Part shown: positions 7,101 through 16,245 of the stretch, one piece after another
How positions within the stretch are numbered: the first letter of the stretch is position 1
Layout of the letters: the number at the start of each line of letters is the position of its first letter
NCBI RefSeq assembly: GCF_040712085.1
Contig: NZ_JBFCVK010000002.1
Coordinates: 186,001 to 250,000, forward strand
DNA length: 64,000 bases
Direction: 5' to 3'
Origin: Aquibaculum sediminis
GTDB lineage: Bacteria; Pseudomonadota; Alphaproteobacteria; Kiloniellales; DSM-21159
Position numbers and translations under genes: made by a program
The notes under the pieces: model-generated
Database searches by the model: none
Seen by the model: the letters and a program-made list of their open reading frames with translations, nothing else
What the model was told of the DNA's origin: nothing

Positions 7101-9062
7101 TCAGGCTCGACGCCGTACCTCCGCCGAGGTGATATCGGCGTCCGCTGGTTTGCCCGGGATGCTGTCCAGCAGCATGCGCGCGCTGGTGATGCGCGCGACA
7201 TCCTCGGCCAGGGCACCCTGCGCCGCGTCGCCTTCGGCGTGCAGCAGACAGAGTCCGGCGGGCGTCGGGGGCGGGAACACGGCGCGCAGGCGCCTGAGCA
7301 TGCGCCGCGGGTGATGCAGCGACACCGGAGAGATGTAGCAGATCAGCAAGCGATCCACGCGGCCCGGCTCCAGGTTGGCAAGTGCGCGCCGCGCCACCGC
7401 GCGCGGCGAGACGACGGCCACCCGGATGCCGCGGCGCTGCAGCAGGCGGCACAGCAGATTGGCGGCGGCTTCGTCGAGTTGGTGCCGCGCGGCCACCAGC
7501 AGGCAGAGCCCGCCGTCGCTCGCGGAGGTTGCCGTGGGAATCGTCTCCGCCGGCGATCCCCCCTGATCCACGATCAGTTCGTCCAGGACCTCGACCAGTG
7601 CGCTGCCGATTTGCTCCTGCTGTGCGGTTGACAGGGTGCCGCGCCGCCGATCCTGTTCAGCCAAGGCCAGCACGGGAAAGAGCACGTCATCGCAAAGGGC
7701 TTCCAGTTCCATGCGCTCGGCCAGTTCCTCCGTTAGTTCCTCCACTTCCTGCTCATCGCCGGCCAGCAGCCGCTGATAGAGCTTGATCTCCGGCGGTAGG
7801 GCCGGGGCGCTGCCAAGTAAGATATTGAGGAAGGAGAGATGCGGCACGTGTCGGCCAAGCACCACTAGGCAGACGGTGAGCGGCGTGGCCAGCAGCAATC
7901 CCACCGGCCCCCAGAGCGTTACCCAAAAGACCGCGCCTGCGATGATGGCGATGGAAGACAGCCCGGTGCTGGAGCCGTAGAGCCAGGGCTCCATGACATT
8001 GTTGGAGAAGACCTCCAGGACGATGAGCAAGGCGATGGTCATGAGCACCATCGACCAGCCCGGATCCACGGCAAAAGCCAGCGCAATGGGCATGATTGCG
8101 CTGATGACCGGGCCGGCATAGGGAATGAAGCGCAGCACCGTGGCCAGCAGGCCCCAGAGCAGGGGATTGGGCACGCCGATCACCCAGAGTCCCAGGGCAA
8201 CCGGTATGCCATAGGTGACGTTGATGATCAGGTGCATCAGGAGGTAGCGGCTGACCCGGGAGGCAGCGTCGTCGATGGCTGCGGTGGTGCGGACCACATC
8301 CTCGGCCCCGGCCAGGCGAATCACCCGGTCGCGCAGGTCCTCGCGTTTCAAGAGCATGAAGACCACCAGCACCAGAACCAGACCGGCCATGGCCAGGGGC
8401 TTGAACAGTGGTCCGGCGATGGACTTTACGGTTTCCCAGGCCGACTGCGGCTGCGGTGCAATGCGCACCACCGAGGGTTCCTGAGCCTCCTCCGCCTCCG
8501 ACTCGCCGCGTTGATCGAAGCTGCCGGTGGGCGTGGGGCCGGCTGGAGCCGGCGGCGATTCGGCCTCGTCACCATCCTCTTCGGGTGCGGCCTTGCGCTC
8601 AATCTCCTCGCCCACCTCACGCAGCGTCTGGAAGGCCCGTTCGAAGCCGCTGTCGGCCGGCAGGGAAAGGTCGATGCTGCGGATCTTGTTGCGCAGGGTG
8701 TATTCGTAACGCGGCAGGTTGCTGGCGAGATCGCGAAGCTGATCGGCAACAACGCCGAAGATGCCGGCCACCATCAGGAAGGCAACCGTGACCACCAGCA
8801 GAACCGACAGCAGGCGCGGCAGATAGATTCGGCGCAGCAGGCGAACCAGCGGTGCCAGCACGAAGGACAGCAGGACCGCCACGGCCAGGGGGATGAAGAT
8901 ATCTTGGCCGAAGTGAAGCGCAGCGATGATGGCCACGGCAAAAAGTAGAATGGTGCGCGGGTCGGCGCCCGGGCGCGCAGGTTCAGTCTCCCGCGGACGT
9001 CCCATGCCGCCGTTTTCTGCCATGCCTGCCGCCGAACGCTCAGCCGCCATAACCCTCCCCAC
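7101..9062 (-). CDS. AI-2E/PerM family membrane protein with long C-terminal soluble extension
   Basis: The family of integral membrane proteins includes TqsA and other proposed transporters; function in most members is unproven. The first 430 residues or so hold the family core: hydrophobic hairpins near 35-95 (FAVAIIAALHFGQDIFIPLAVAV), a hydrophilic loop of about 120 residues rich in E, P and S (about 105-220), and the C-terminal membrane helices with the family segment LRFIPYAGPVISAIMPIAL. Beyond the core there are about 220 extra residues: a charged helical linker (EEVEELTEELAERMELEAL) and an alpha/beta segment (GLCLLVAARHQLDEAAANLL, RGIRVAVVSP, DRLLICYISP). Total 653 versus about 350-400 for the family. 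The start is uncertain, with several in-frame Met codons in the first 20. Confidence 0.85.
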   Translation of the reverse strand: MGRVMAAERSAAGMAENGGMGRPRETEPARPGADPRTILLFAVAIIAALHFGQDIFIPLAVAVLLSFVLAPLVRLLRRIYLPRLLSVLLVVTVAFLMVAGIFGVVADQLRDLASNLPRYEYTLRNKIRSIDLSLPADSGFERAFQTLREVGEEIERKAAPEEDGDEAESPPAPAGPTPTGSFDQRGESEAEEAQEPSVVRIAPQPQSAWETVKSIAGPLFKPLAMAGLVLVLVVFMLLKREDLRDRVIRLAGAEDVVRTTAAIDDAASRVSRYLLMHLIINVTYGIPVALGLWVIGVPNPLLWGLLATVLRFIPYAGPVISAIMPIALAFAVDPGWSMVLMTIALLIVLEVFSNNVMEPWLYGSSTGLSSIAIIAGAVFWVTLWGPVGLLLATPLTVCLVVLGRHVPHLSFLNILLGSAPALPPEIKLYQRLLAGDEQEVEELTEELAERMELEALCDDVLFPVLALAEQDRRRGTLSTAQQEQIGSALVEVLDELIVDQGGSPAETIPTATSASDGGLCLLVAARHQLDEAAANLLCRLLQRRGIRVAVVSPRAVARRALANLEPGRVDRLLICYISPVSLHHPRRMLRRLRAVFPPPTPAGLCLLHAEGDAAQGALAEDVARITSARMLLDSIPGKPADADITSAEVRRRA

Positions 9063-9213
9063 GCACGCGCGGTTTCCGGGCCGTCTGGCGGCCGCGGGAC
9101 GTCACACGCTGAATGATCTCAGCTTCCGGCAGAAGGAGTGCCAGTGCAAGCAACCACACGGTGGCAGTTTTAAGGCATCCGGTCTAGCTGGCCCGGTGTG
9201 CTGGGCCTGTGAC

Positions 9214-10692
9214 CTATTCGATGCGCAGGGCCACCCACTGATACTCGCCGTTGCGCCGGATCAGCAGGGTGATGACGCGGTAGCCCTCTTCGCGCGCCTG
9301 AGCCAGGTGGTCGCGCACTTCCTCCGGCGTGGAAACCGGCTCCTGATCCATTTCGGCTATCAGATCGCCCGGCCGCAAGCCGCGTTCAGCGGCCGGGCTC
9401 ATGGGCACGACGTCAATGACCACCACGCCCTCGGCATCGGACTCGAGCAGGAAGCGCTCCTGCAGTTCTTCCGTGATCTGGCTGAGCGTCAGGCCCAGAT
9501 CCTCGATATTCTCTTCGCTGGCCGGCTCCTCCCGGGGCTGGGGCAGGGCGGCGACCACCTCCTCGTCCAGCAGTCCGAGATCCACCGAAAGGGAGACTTC
9601 CTCGCCGCGACGCCAGATCACCACCTCCACACTTTCACCCACCGGCGTTTCCGCCACCATGCGCGGCAGGCGCCGCATTTCGCTGACCGGGCGACCGTTG
9701 AATCGGAGGATGACATCACCCTGCTGGATGCCTGCTTCGTCCGCCGGGCCTCCGGCGACGACCGAGGCCACCAGCGCGCCCTCGGTGTCCGGCAGGCGCA
9801 TGCCCTCGGCCAGTTCGTCGGTGACGCTCTGCAAATGCACACCCAGCCAACCGCGGCGCACCTCGCCGTACTCCCGCAGGCTGGCGATGATGCTGCGGGC
9901 CATGGTCGAGGGGATGGCGAAGCCGATCCCGATGGATCCGCCCGAAGGTGAGAAGATCGCGGTGTTCACGCCGATGACCGCGCCGTCGAGATCGAAGGTC
10001 GGGCCGCCGGAGTTGCCGCGGTTGATCGAGGCATCGGTCTGGATGAAGTCGTCGTAGGGGCCGGCGTTGATGTCGCGCTGGCGGGCGGAGATGATGCCGG
10101 CGGTCACCGTGCCGCCGAGGCCGAAGGGGTTGCCGATGGCCAGCACCCAGTCGCCGACCCGGGCGTCGTCGCTGTCACCCCAGCGGGCGTAGGGCAGGGG
10201 TTCGTCCGTCTCCACCTTGAGCAGCGCCAGATCCGTCTTGTCATCGCTGCCGATCACCTCGGCAGCCAGGGGGCGGTTGTCGGCGAGGCGAACTGTGATC
10301 TCGTCGGCGCCGTCGACCACATGGTGATTGGTGACGATGTAGCCGTCGGGGTCGATGATGAAGCCGGACCCGAGCGAGGCCTGCCGGCGTTGCGGCAGGG
10401 AAGGGAGACCCTCGCCGCCGCGGCGCTCGAAGAATTCCCGGAAAAGGTCCTCGAAGGATTCCGGTCCGGCACCGCCCTCGACCACCTGGCTGGTGGAGAT
10501 GTTCACCACCGTGGGCAGGAGTTCCTCGGCCAGGTCGGCGAAGCTGTCCGGGGCGCCGCGCGCCTGGGCCGGGAGCGCGACAAGGGACAGGATGACGCCG
10601 AGCAGCGCAAGGCATGCGAAAGCCGAGCGAAGGCCCGTCGTGCAGGATCGCTCAGCGGGAGCCGCGAATCGAGGGGTGGATCGGAACTGCAT
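9214..10692 (-). CDS. degP: Do-family (HtrA/DegP) periplasmic serine protease
   Basis: Periplasmic quality-control protease/chaperone. The 492-residue protein has a signal peptide (hydrophobic core about residues 24-42, APAQARG cleavage region), a trypsin-like domain with catalytic H124 (TNHHVV), D154 (KTDLALLKV) and S228 (RGNSGGPTFD), and two PDZ domains (about 300-385 and 400-490). The LA-loop is Arg/Gly-rich (FFERRGGEGLPSLPQRRQ). It is the last gene of a hflK-hflC-DUF2065-degP arrangement typical of Alphaproteobacteria, although 247 bp separate it from the DUF2065 gene and may hold its own control region. DegQ-like function cannot be excluded. Confidence 0.94.
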   Translation of the reverse strand: MQFRSTPRFAAPAERSCTTGLRSAFACLALLGVILSLVALPAQARGAPDSFADLAEELLPTVVNISTSQVVEGGAGPESFEDLFREFFERRGGEGLPSLPQRRQASLGSGFIIDPDGYIVTNHHVVDGADEITVRLADNRPLAAEVIGSDDKTDLALLKVETDEPLPYARWGDSDDARVGDWVLAIGNPFGLGGTVTAGIISARQRDINAGPYDDFIQTDASINRGNSGGPTFDLDGAVIGVNTAIFSPSGGSIGIGFAIPSTMARSIIASLREYGEVRRGWLGVHLQSVTDELAEGMRLPDTEGALVASVVAGGPADEAGIQQGDVILRFNGRPVSEMRRLPRMVAETPVGESVEVVIWRRGEEVSLSVDLGLLDEEVVAALPQPREEPASEENIEDLGLTLSQITEELQERFLLESDAEGVVVIDVVPMSPAAERGLRPGDLIAEMDQEPVSTPEEVRDHLAQAREEGYRVITLLIRRNGEYQWVALRIE

Positions 10693-10795
10693 TGCGCGCT
10701 TCTTGCCTCTCCTGTGCGCCGGCGAGCCGGCGTCTCGGACCTTGATTTCGACAAGTGTAGCGCCCCGCCGCCTCCGGAGGAAGCATCGACCGGGT

Positions 10796-10908
10796 CGCGT
10801 TCAATCTGAACCACAAGGTTCCGGATTGAACGCGTGAAATAGGTCTATATTCGGGACTGTAGAGCCGCTTCACGCCTTCAATCGGATTGCCGAGCGATCC
10901 CGATTGAA
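10796..10908. promoter_or_regulatory. Two inverted pairs of a TTCAATC/GATTGAA motif upstream of degP
   Basis: TTCAATC at 10800-10806 faces GATTGAA at 10824-10830, extended to an 11-bp stem (10796-10806 with 10824-10834). A second pair is TTCAATC at 10877-10883 and GATTGAA at 10902-10908, extended to 9 bp. GATTGAACGCGTGAA on plus (10824-10838) and GATTGAAGGCGTGAA on minus (10883-10869) differ by one base. The elements fill the gap between degP and the DUF2065 gene and look like regulator sites. The binding protein is unknown. Confidence 0.5.
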
Positions 10909-10939
10909 TCTGGTTGGCTCGAAAGTGCAGTGCGAGCGC

Positions 10940-11125
10940 TCATCCGCGCAACAGCCACACAAAGAAGGTACCGAGCGCCATGGCGGTCAATCCGCCCGTG
11001 CGCAACACCGAATGAGGCACTTGTGCCAGCAGCAGGAGCACGCGCTGCGGCACATTGGGGGCGAGTGCCAGCATCAGGCCCTCGATCACGAGAACCAGTG
11101 CCAGGGCGGTGAGCAGATCGGTCAT
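10940..11125 (-). CDS. DUF2065 family small membrane protein (YjeT-like)
   Basis: A 61-residue protein with two membrane helices: MTDLLTALALVLVIEGLMLA, a short turn with the family-typical APNVPQR, and HSVLRTGGLTAMALGTFFVWLL. The family has no assigned function but is regularly found beside hflC, which is the case here (58 bp downstream of hflC, same strand). Very likely a real gene on family sequence and context, despite its size. Confidence 0.88.
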   Translation of the reverse strand: MTDLLTALALVLVIEGLMLALAPNVPQRVLLLLAQVPHSVLRTGGLTAMALGTFFVWLLRG

Positions 11126-11182
11126 GCTCCCTCCCTGGCACGCGTTCCCGACTTGGGCAAGAGCCGGCTTCCGACCCCAGGA

Positions 11183-12124
11183 CTACTCGGCCGGCGCCGG
11201 TGCCGGTGCCGAGTCCTCCAGGAGCGGAGCCCGCTGGGCCGCCTGCGGTGCGTTGGCACCACCCGCCTGGTTGAAGTAGCGGAAGAAGTCGTTGTCCGGC
11301 GGCAACACCAGCAGCGAGTTGTCGCCGTCGATGGCTTCCACATAGGCCTGCATGGAGCGATAGAACTCGAAGAACTCCGCATCGCGCCCGAAGGCTTCGC
11401 TCAGGGTGGTGGTCCGTTCGGCTTCGCCCTGACCGCGCAGGATCTCCGATTCACGGGTGGCTTCCGCTCGGATCACCGTGGCCTCGCGATCGGCGCTCGC
11501 GCGAATGCGCTGGGCCTGCTCGAAACCCTGGGCGCGGAACTCGGCCGCTTCGCGTTCACGCTCGGACTGCATGCGGTCGTAGACCGCCTGACTGGTCTCG
11601 TCCGGCAGGTCGGATCGCCGGATGCGCACGTCGACGATCTCGATTCCGAAGCGTGACACCTCATCATTCACCTGGTCGCGAATGTTGTTCATGATCTCCA
11701 CGCGTTCATCGGACAGCACCGAGGCCAGGGTCACGTTACCCAGAACACCACGCATCGTGGCGTTCACGATCGAGCCGAGCCGGCTGGCTGCCGTCGCTTC
11801 GGTGCGCACCGCCTGATAGAAGCGCAGGGGGTCAGAGATGCGGTAGCGCGCATAGGAATCCACCAGCAGCGGTTTCTGGTCGGTCAGCAGTACCCTCTGG
11901 GTTGGCGGGTCAAGGTTCAGTACTCGCCGCTCGTAGTAGAGGACGTTCTGAATGAAGGGGATTTTGAACTTCAGTCCTGGCTCGGTGATCACGCGACGCG
12001 GTTCACCGAACTGCAGCACCAGCGCCTGCTGGGTCTGCTGCACGGTGAAGAGCGAGGCCAGCAGCAGAATGAGGCCACCACCGAGCAGGATCGCGAGCGG
12101 GACGAGGAAACGTGCTTTCATCAA
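11183..12124 (-). CDS. hflC: HflC, SPFH-domain subunit of the HflKC complex
   Basis: Inner-membrane, periplasm-facing subunit that forms with HflK a large cage around the FtsH protease and modulates it. It has a signal-anchor at residues 7-27 (LVPLAILLGGGLILLLASLF), the SPFH/Band 7 domain beginning QQTQQALVLQFGEPRRVI, and a long charged helix rich in RE/AE repeats (RERE-AAEFRAQGFEQAQRIRA). The 313-residue length is normal. It starts 19 bp after the hflK stop. Confidence 0.96.
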   Translation of the reverse strand: MMKARFLVPLAILLGGGLILLLASLFTVQQTQQALVLQFGEPRRVITEPGLKFKIPFIQNVLYYERRVLNLDPPTQRVLLTDQKPLLVDSYARYRISDPLRFYQAVRTEATAASRLGSIVNATMRGVLGNVTLASVLSDERVEIMNNIRDQVNDEVSRFGIEIVDVRIRRSDLPDETSQAVYDRMQSEREREAAEFRAQGFEQAQRIRASADREATVIRAEATRESEILRGQGEAERTTTLSEAFGRDAEFFEFYRSMQAYVEAIDGDNSLLVLPPDNDFFRYFNQAGGANAPQAAQRAPLLEDSAPAPAPAE

Positions 12125-12143
12125 TTTACTCCCTTCCCCGGCC

Positions 12144-13316
12144 TCAACGGCTCTGGCCGTCGGATGACTGGGGCGCTGTCGGCATGCGGCGCTGCAATTC
12201 GTTCAAGGGCAGGTAGGGAACGATGCCTTCGGTGCCGTTGCCCAGAATCACCTTGTTCGTGCCGCTCATGACCTCCTGCATGGTTTCAAGATACATACGC
12301 CGCGTGGCGATTTCGGGATCCTGCAGATAGGCATCATAGACACTCACGAAGCGCTGAGCTTCACCGATTGCCTCGTTGATGATCCGCTCGCGATAAGCGT
12401 TGGCGTCTTGAATGATCTGCTGCGCTTCGCCTCGGGCGCGCGGCAGGATGTCGTTGCGATAGGCCTCGGCCTCGTTGCGCAGTCGGTCGCGATCCTGAAG
12501 CGAACGCTGCACGTCGTTGAAGGCGTCGATCACCTGGGCAGGTGGCTGCACCTGCTGCAGCTGAACCTGGGTGATCTCGATGCCTGCCTGGTACTCAATC
12601 AGAAGCGACTGCAGCAGTTCGCGGGTGTCCAACTCGATGTTCTGACGCGATTCGGTCAGGGCGCGCTGGATGTCGGTGCGGCCGATGATCTCACGCATCG
12701 CCGCCTCGGCCGCGGTCTTCACCGTCGCCTCGGGGTCGCGGATGTTGAAGAGGAACTGGCCGGCGTCGGCGATTTTCCAGAAGACCGCGAAATCGATGTC
12801 GATGATGTTCTGGTCGCCGGTCAGCATCAGGCTTTCTTCCGGCACGTCCTGAGTCGTGCGACTGCTCCCGCCGCCGCCGGAGCGGTAGCCAACGTCGATC
12901 GAGTTGATGGCCTCGACCGAGGGGGTGAGGACCGTCTCGATCGGATAGGGAAGATGCCAGTTCAGGCCCGGCTCGGTGGTCTGGACCCAGGCGCCGAAGC
13001 GCAGCACCACGCCCTGCTGGTCCGGCTGGACCCGATAAAAACCGGAGGCGAGCCAGAGCACCAAGATGATGGCGATGGCGATCAAAACGCCCCGTCCGCC
13101 GCCGAAGCCACCAGGAATCGCGCCCTTGAGCTTCTCCTGACTGCGGCGGATCATGTCTTCCAGGTCAGGGGGACGCTGGCCGCCGAAGCCGCCGCCTCCG
13201 CCACCACCACCGCCGCTACTGCCGCCGGTGCCGCCTCCCCAGGGGCCGCCCGTATTTCCGGAACCGCCGCCTCCCCAGGGGCCGCCGCCACCGCTGCCGC
13301 CGGATTGCCAAGGCAT
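12144..13316 (-). CDS. hflK: HflK, SPFH-domain subunit of the HflKC complex
   Basis: Partner of HflC around FtsH. The first 50 residues are almost only Gly, Ser, Pro and Trp, with repeats of GGPWGGG, longer than in many homologues. A membrane span follows near residues 78-97 (GVLIAIAIILVLWLASGFYRV). The SPFH domain starts at VQPDQQGVVLRFGAWVQTTEPGL and ends in a helix with RARGEAQQIIQDANAYRERI. The 390-residue length fits. Divergent from mrp across 149 bp, so the hflK-hflC-DUF2065 promoter should lie in 13317-13465; no strong -35/-10 pair was picked out there. Confidence 0.96.
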   Translation of the reverse strand: MPWQSGGSGGGGPWGGGGSGNTGGPWGGGTGGSSGGGGGGGGGFGGQRPPDLEDMIRRSQEKLKGAIPGGFGGGRGVLIAIAIILVLWLASGFYRVQPDQQGVVLRFGAWVQTTEPGLNWHLPYPIETVLTPSVEAINSIDVGYRSGGGGSSRTTQDVPEESLMLTGDQNIIDIDFAVFWKIADAGQFLFNIRDPEATVKTAAEAAMREIIGRTDIQRALTESRQNIELDTRELLQSLLIEYQAGIEITQVQLQQVQPPAQVIDAFNDVQRSLQDRDRLRNEAEAYRNDILPRARGEAQQIIQDANAYRERIINEAIGEAQRFVSVYDAYLQDPEIATRRMYLETMQEVMSGTNKVILGNGTEGIVPYLPLNELQRRMPTAPQSSDGQSR

Positions 13317-13465
13317 ATGTTAACTCCCCAAATTCCTGCTGCTGGTAACCCGGCTGCTGTACAAACGGGCGGGTGTGATCCTATATCAGGCCACAGAGCC
13401 GAGCACACGCATCCTCTAGTGCCGGACGTCCCGAAGATATTGCCCGCGGGAGGGGGAATTCAAGC

Positions 13466-14623
13466 ATGACCGGACCGAGCGAAGCCCAGATTCGCAACGC
13501 CCTGCAAAAGGTCCGCGATCCGGACAGCGGCGAAGACATCGTCAGCCGCAACATGGTGAGTGGCCTCGTGGTGCGTGACGGCAACGTCGGCTTCGCGATC
13601 GAGGTTGATGCCCGGCGCGGGTCGCAGATGGAACCGCTGCGCAAAGCGGCCGAGCAGGCGGCGGGCGAAGTGCCCGGTGTGCTGTCGGTCACGGCGGTTC
13701 TCACCGCGCAGCGTGAAGGCGGCCCGGCGGAGCAGTCGGCGCCCCAGAGCCAGGGCACGGCTCAGGGCGGCGGCGCGTCTGCGGGCCCTGCACAGCAGCA
13801 GGCCCAGGGACCGGGCGGGCGCCGCGCGATGGTGCCCGGTGTGAAGCACATCATCGCCGTTGCCAGCGGCAAGGGCGGGGTGGGCAAGTCGACGACCGCC
13901 GTCAACCTCGCCCTGGCGCTGGCCAGCCTGGGTTGGCGCACGGGCATGCTGGACGCGGACATCTACGGGCCGTCGCAGCCCCGCATGATGGGGATTGCCG
14001 GCCGTCCCTCCTCGCCCGACGGCAAGACCCTGCGGCCGATGGAGAACTTCGGCGTGAAGTGCATGTCCATGGGCTTCCTCGTGGCCGAGGATACGCCGAT
14101 GATCTGGCGCGGCCCCATGGTGCAGTCGGCGCTCTCGCAGATGCTGCGCGACGTGGACTGGGGCGAACTCGACGTGCTGGTGGTGGACATGCCGCCCGGC
14201 ACTGGTGATGCCCAACTCACCATGGCGCAGCAGGTGCCGCTGTCGGGCGCCGTCATCGTCTCGACGCCGCAGGACATCGCCCTGATCGACGCGCGCAAGG
14301 GGCTCAATATGTTCCGCAAGGTGGACGTGCCGGTGTTCGGCATCGTCGAGAACATGAGCCTCTACGTCTGCCCGAACTGCGGTCATGAAGCGCATATTTT
14401 CGGCCATGGCGGAGCCGTGCGGGAGGCGGAGAAGCTGGGAGTCGACCTCCTGGGCGAGATCCCGCTCGACATCGAAATTCGCGAAACGTCCGATTCCGGC
14501 CGGCCCATCGTCGTGACCGCACCGGACAGCCCGCATGCGCAGGCCTATATCGCCATCGCGCAGAAGGTGAAGGCGAAGCTAGAAGGCGCACAGCGCGCCG
14601 CGCCGCGCATCGTCATGGAGTAG
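13466..14623 (+). CDS. mrp: Mrp/NBP35 family Fe-S cluster carrier ATPase
   Basis: P-loop protein that carries [4Fe-4S] clusters to apoproteins in the cytoplasm (ApbC/Mrp). It has an N-terminal MIP18-type domain (residues 1-80), a Q/G/A-rich linker (about 83-120), a deviant Walker A SGKGGVGKST at 134-143, and the cluster-binding CPNC motif near residue 300 followed by GHEAHIFGHGG. Length 385. It is preceded by GGGAGGGGGA 12-20 nt upstream of the ATG. It lies alone on the plus strand, convergent with glnA and sharing a bidirectional terminator with it. Confidence 0.95.
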   Translation: MTGPSEAQIRNALQKVRDPDSGEDIVSRNMVSGLVVRDGNVGFAIEVDARRGSQMEPLRKAAEQAAGEVPGVLSVTAVLTAQREGGPAEQSAPQSQGTAQGGGASAGPAQQQAQGPGGRRAMVPGVKHIIAVASGKGGVGKSTTAVNLALALASLGWRTGMLDADIYGPSQPRMMGIAGRPSSPDGKTLRPMENFGVKCMSMGFLVAEDTPMIWRGPMVQSALSQMLRDVDWGELDVLVVDMPPGTGDAQLTMAQQVPLSGAVIVSTPQDIALIDARKGLNMFRKVDVPVFGIVENMSLYVCPNCGHEAHIFGHGGAVREAEKLGVDLLGEIPLDIEIRETSDSGRPIVVTAPDSPHAQAYIAIAQKVKAKLEGAQRAAPRIVME

Positions 14624-14670
14624 GTAGATCGCCGCGATAGGGCTGCCGGCGCCGTCGCAGCAACATAACT

Positions 14671-14716
14671 AAAAAAGCACCCCAGGGCCTCTTGTCAGAA
14701 GCCCTGGGGTGTTTTC
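14671..14716. terminator. Bidirectional intrinsic terminator between mrp and glnA
   Basis: CACCCCAGGGC (14678-14688) is perfectly complementary to GCCCTGGGGTG (14701-14711), loop 12 nt. TTTTC follows on plus and six T residues follow on minus (the AAAAAA at 14671-14676). This serves convergent mrp and glnA, and is strongest in the glnA direction. Confidence 0.88.
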
Positions 14717-14739
14717 GTTACGGCACCTGAAAGTCAGGA

Positions 14740-16149
14740 TCAGCCCGAGTAGTACATCTTGAACTCGATCGGGTGCGGCGACTGCTCGAAGGCGTAGACC
14801 TCCGCCCACTTCACCGCGAGATAGCCCTCGATCTGGTCCTTGTCGAACACGTCGCCGGCCAGCAGGAAGTCGTGGTCGGTTTCCAGGGCCTCCAGGGCCT
14901 GGCGCAACGAACCGCAGACCGTCGGGACTTCCTTCAGTTCCTCCGGCGGCAGGTCATAGAGGTTCTTGTCCATGGCGTCGCCCGGATGGATCCGGTTCTG
15001 GATGCCGTCGAGACCGGCCATCAGCATGGCGGTGAAGGCCAGATAGGGATTGGCGAGCGGGTCGGGAAAGCGCACCTCGACACGCTTGGCCTTGGGGCCG
15101 GCGCCGTAGGGGATGCGGCAGGAGGCCGAGCGGTTGCGCGCCGAGTAGGCGAGCAGCACCGGTGCCTCGAAGCCCGGTACCAGGCGCTTGTAGCTGTTGG
15201 TGCTGGGGTTGGTGAAGGCATTGAGCGCGCGAGCGTGCTTGATGATGCCGCCGATGTAGTAGAGCGCCGTTTCCGACAGACCCGCATAGCCGTCGCCCGC
15301 GAACAGCGGCTTGCCGTCCTTCCAGAGCGACTGGTGCACGTGCATGCCCGAGCCGTTGTCGCCATAGACCGGCTTGGGCATGAAGGTCGCGGTCTTGCCG
15401 TAGCTGTGCGCGACGTTGTGCACCACGTACTTGTAGACCTGCATGTTGTCGGCGCACTTCACCAGGGTGTCGAACTTGATGCCCAGTTCGTGCTGGGAGG
15501 GCGCCACCTCGTGGTGGTGCTTCTCGACGTTCACGCCCATCTGCTTCATCACCGAGACCATCTCGGCGCGCAGGTCGGTGCCACTGTCGACCGGCGGGAC
15601 CGGGAAGTAGCCGCCCTTGATGCCCGGGCGGTGGCCCAGGTTGCCTTCCTCCATCTTCGCCCCGGACATGTAGGGGCCTTCTTCGCTGACGAACTTCACG
15701 AAGGTGTGATTCATCTCCACGCCGAAGCGGATGTCGTCGAACACGAAGAACTCCGCTTCCGGGCCCACCACCGCGGCGTCGGCGATGCCCGAGGCAGCCA
15801 TGTACTTCAGTGCCTTGCGGGCGGTGGTGCGCGGGTCGCGGTTGTAGGGCTGGCCGGTGACGGGATCGAGCACGTCACAGGTCAGGATGAGCTGTGGCTG
15901 GGCGGCAAAGGGGTCCATCACCGCGGTGGTGAGGTCGGGCTTCAGCGCCATGTCCGACTCGTTGATCTCCTTCCATCCGGCGATGGAGGAGCCGTCGAAC
16001 ATGATGCCTTCTTCCAGCAGGTCCTCGTCGACCGTGTCGACGTGCTGGGCGATATGCTGCCACTTGCCCTTGGGGTCGGTGAAACGGAAATCGACGTAGG
16101 AAACGTCGTTGTCCTTGATCATCTGGAGAACGGTCTTCGAGTCCGACAT
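14740..16149 (-). CDS. glnA: Glutamine synthetase type I
   Basis: ATP-dependent amidation of glutamate, the main ammonium assimilation step; a cytoplasmic dodecamer. The 469-residue protein has the N-terminal beta-grasp region (VSYVDFRFTDPKGKW), the DGSSIAGW motif near residues 52-59, the ATP-site KPVYGDNGSGMHVHQS, and the adenylylation loop DKNLYDLPPEE near residue 400, whose tyrosine is the GlnE target. It lies 96 bp downstream of glnB on the same strand, so regulation by PII/GlnE and co-transcription from the glnB sigma-54 promoter are expected. A GGACGGAG ribosome-binding site precedes the ATG. Confidence 0.98.
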   Translation of the reverse strand: MSDSKTVLQMIKDNDVSYVDFRFTDPKGKWQHIAQHVDTVDEDLLEEGIMFDGSSIAGWKEINESDMALKPDLTTAVMDPFAAQPQLILTCDVLDPVTGQPYNRDPRTTARKALKYMAASGIADAAVVGPEAEFFVFDDIRFGVEMNHTFVKFVSEEGPYMSGAKMEEGNLGHRPGIKGGYFPVPPVDSGTDLRAEMVSVMKQMGVNVEKHHHEVAPSQHELGIKFDTLVKCADNMQVYKYVVHNVAHSYGKTATFMPKPVYGDNGSGMHVHQSLWKDGKPLFAGDGYAGLSETALYYIGGIIKHARALNAFTNPSTNSYKRLVPGFEAPVLLAYSARNRSASCRIPYGAGPKAKRVEVRFPDPLANPYLAFTAMLMAGLDGIQNRIHPGDAMDKNLYDLPPEELKEVPTVCGSLRQALEALETDHDFLLAGDVFDKDQIEGYLAVKWAEVYAFEQSPHPIEFKMYYSG

Positions 16150-16245
16150 TGGCGGCTCCGTCCTTTCTGGCTGTCTAGCTCTTAGGGTGTTGTTGAAATT
16201 TCCGGCGAAAAGAGGTCCGAGCGTGAGCGCGGGTCCCTTTGGCGG

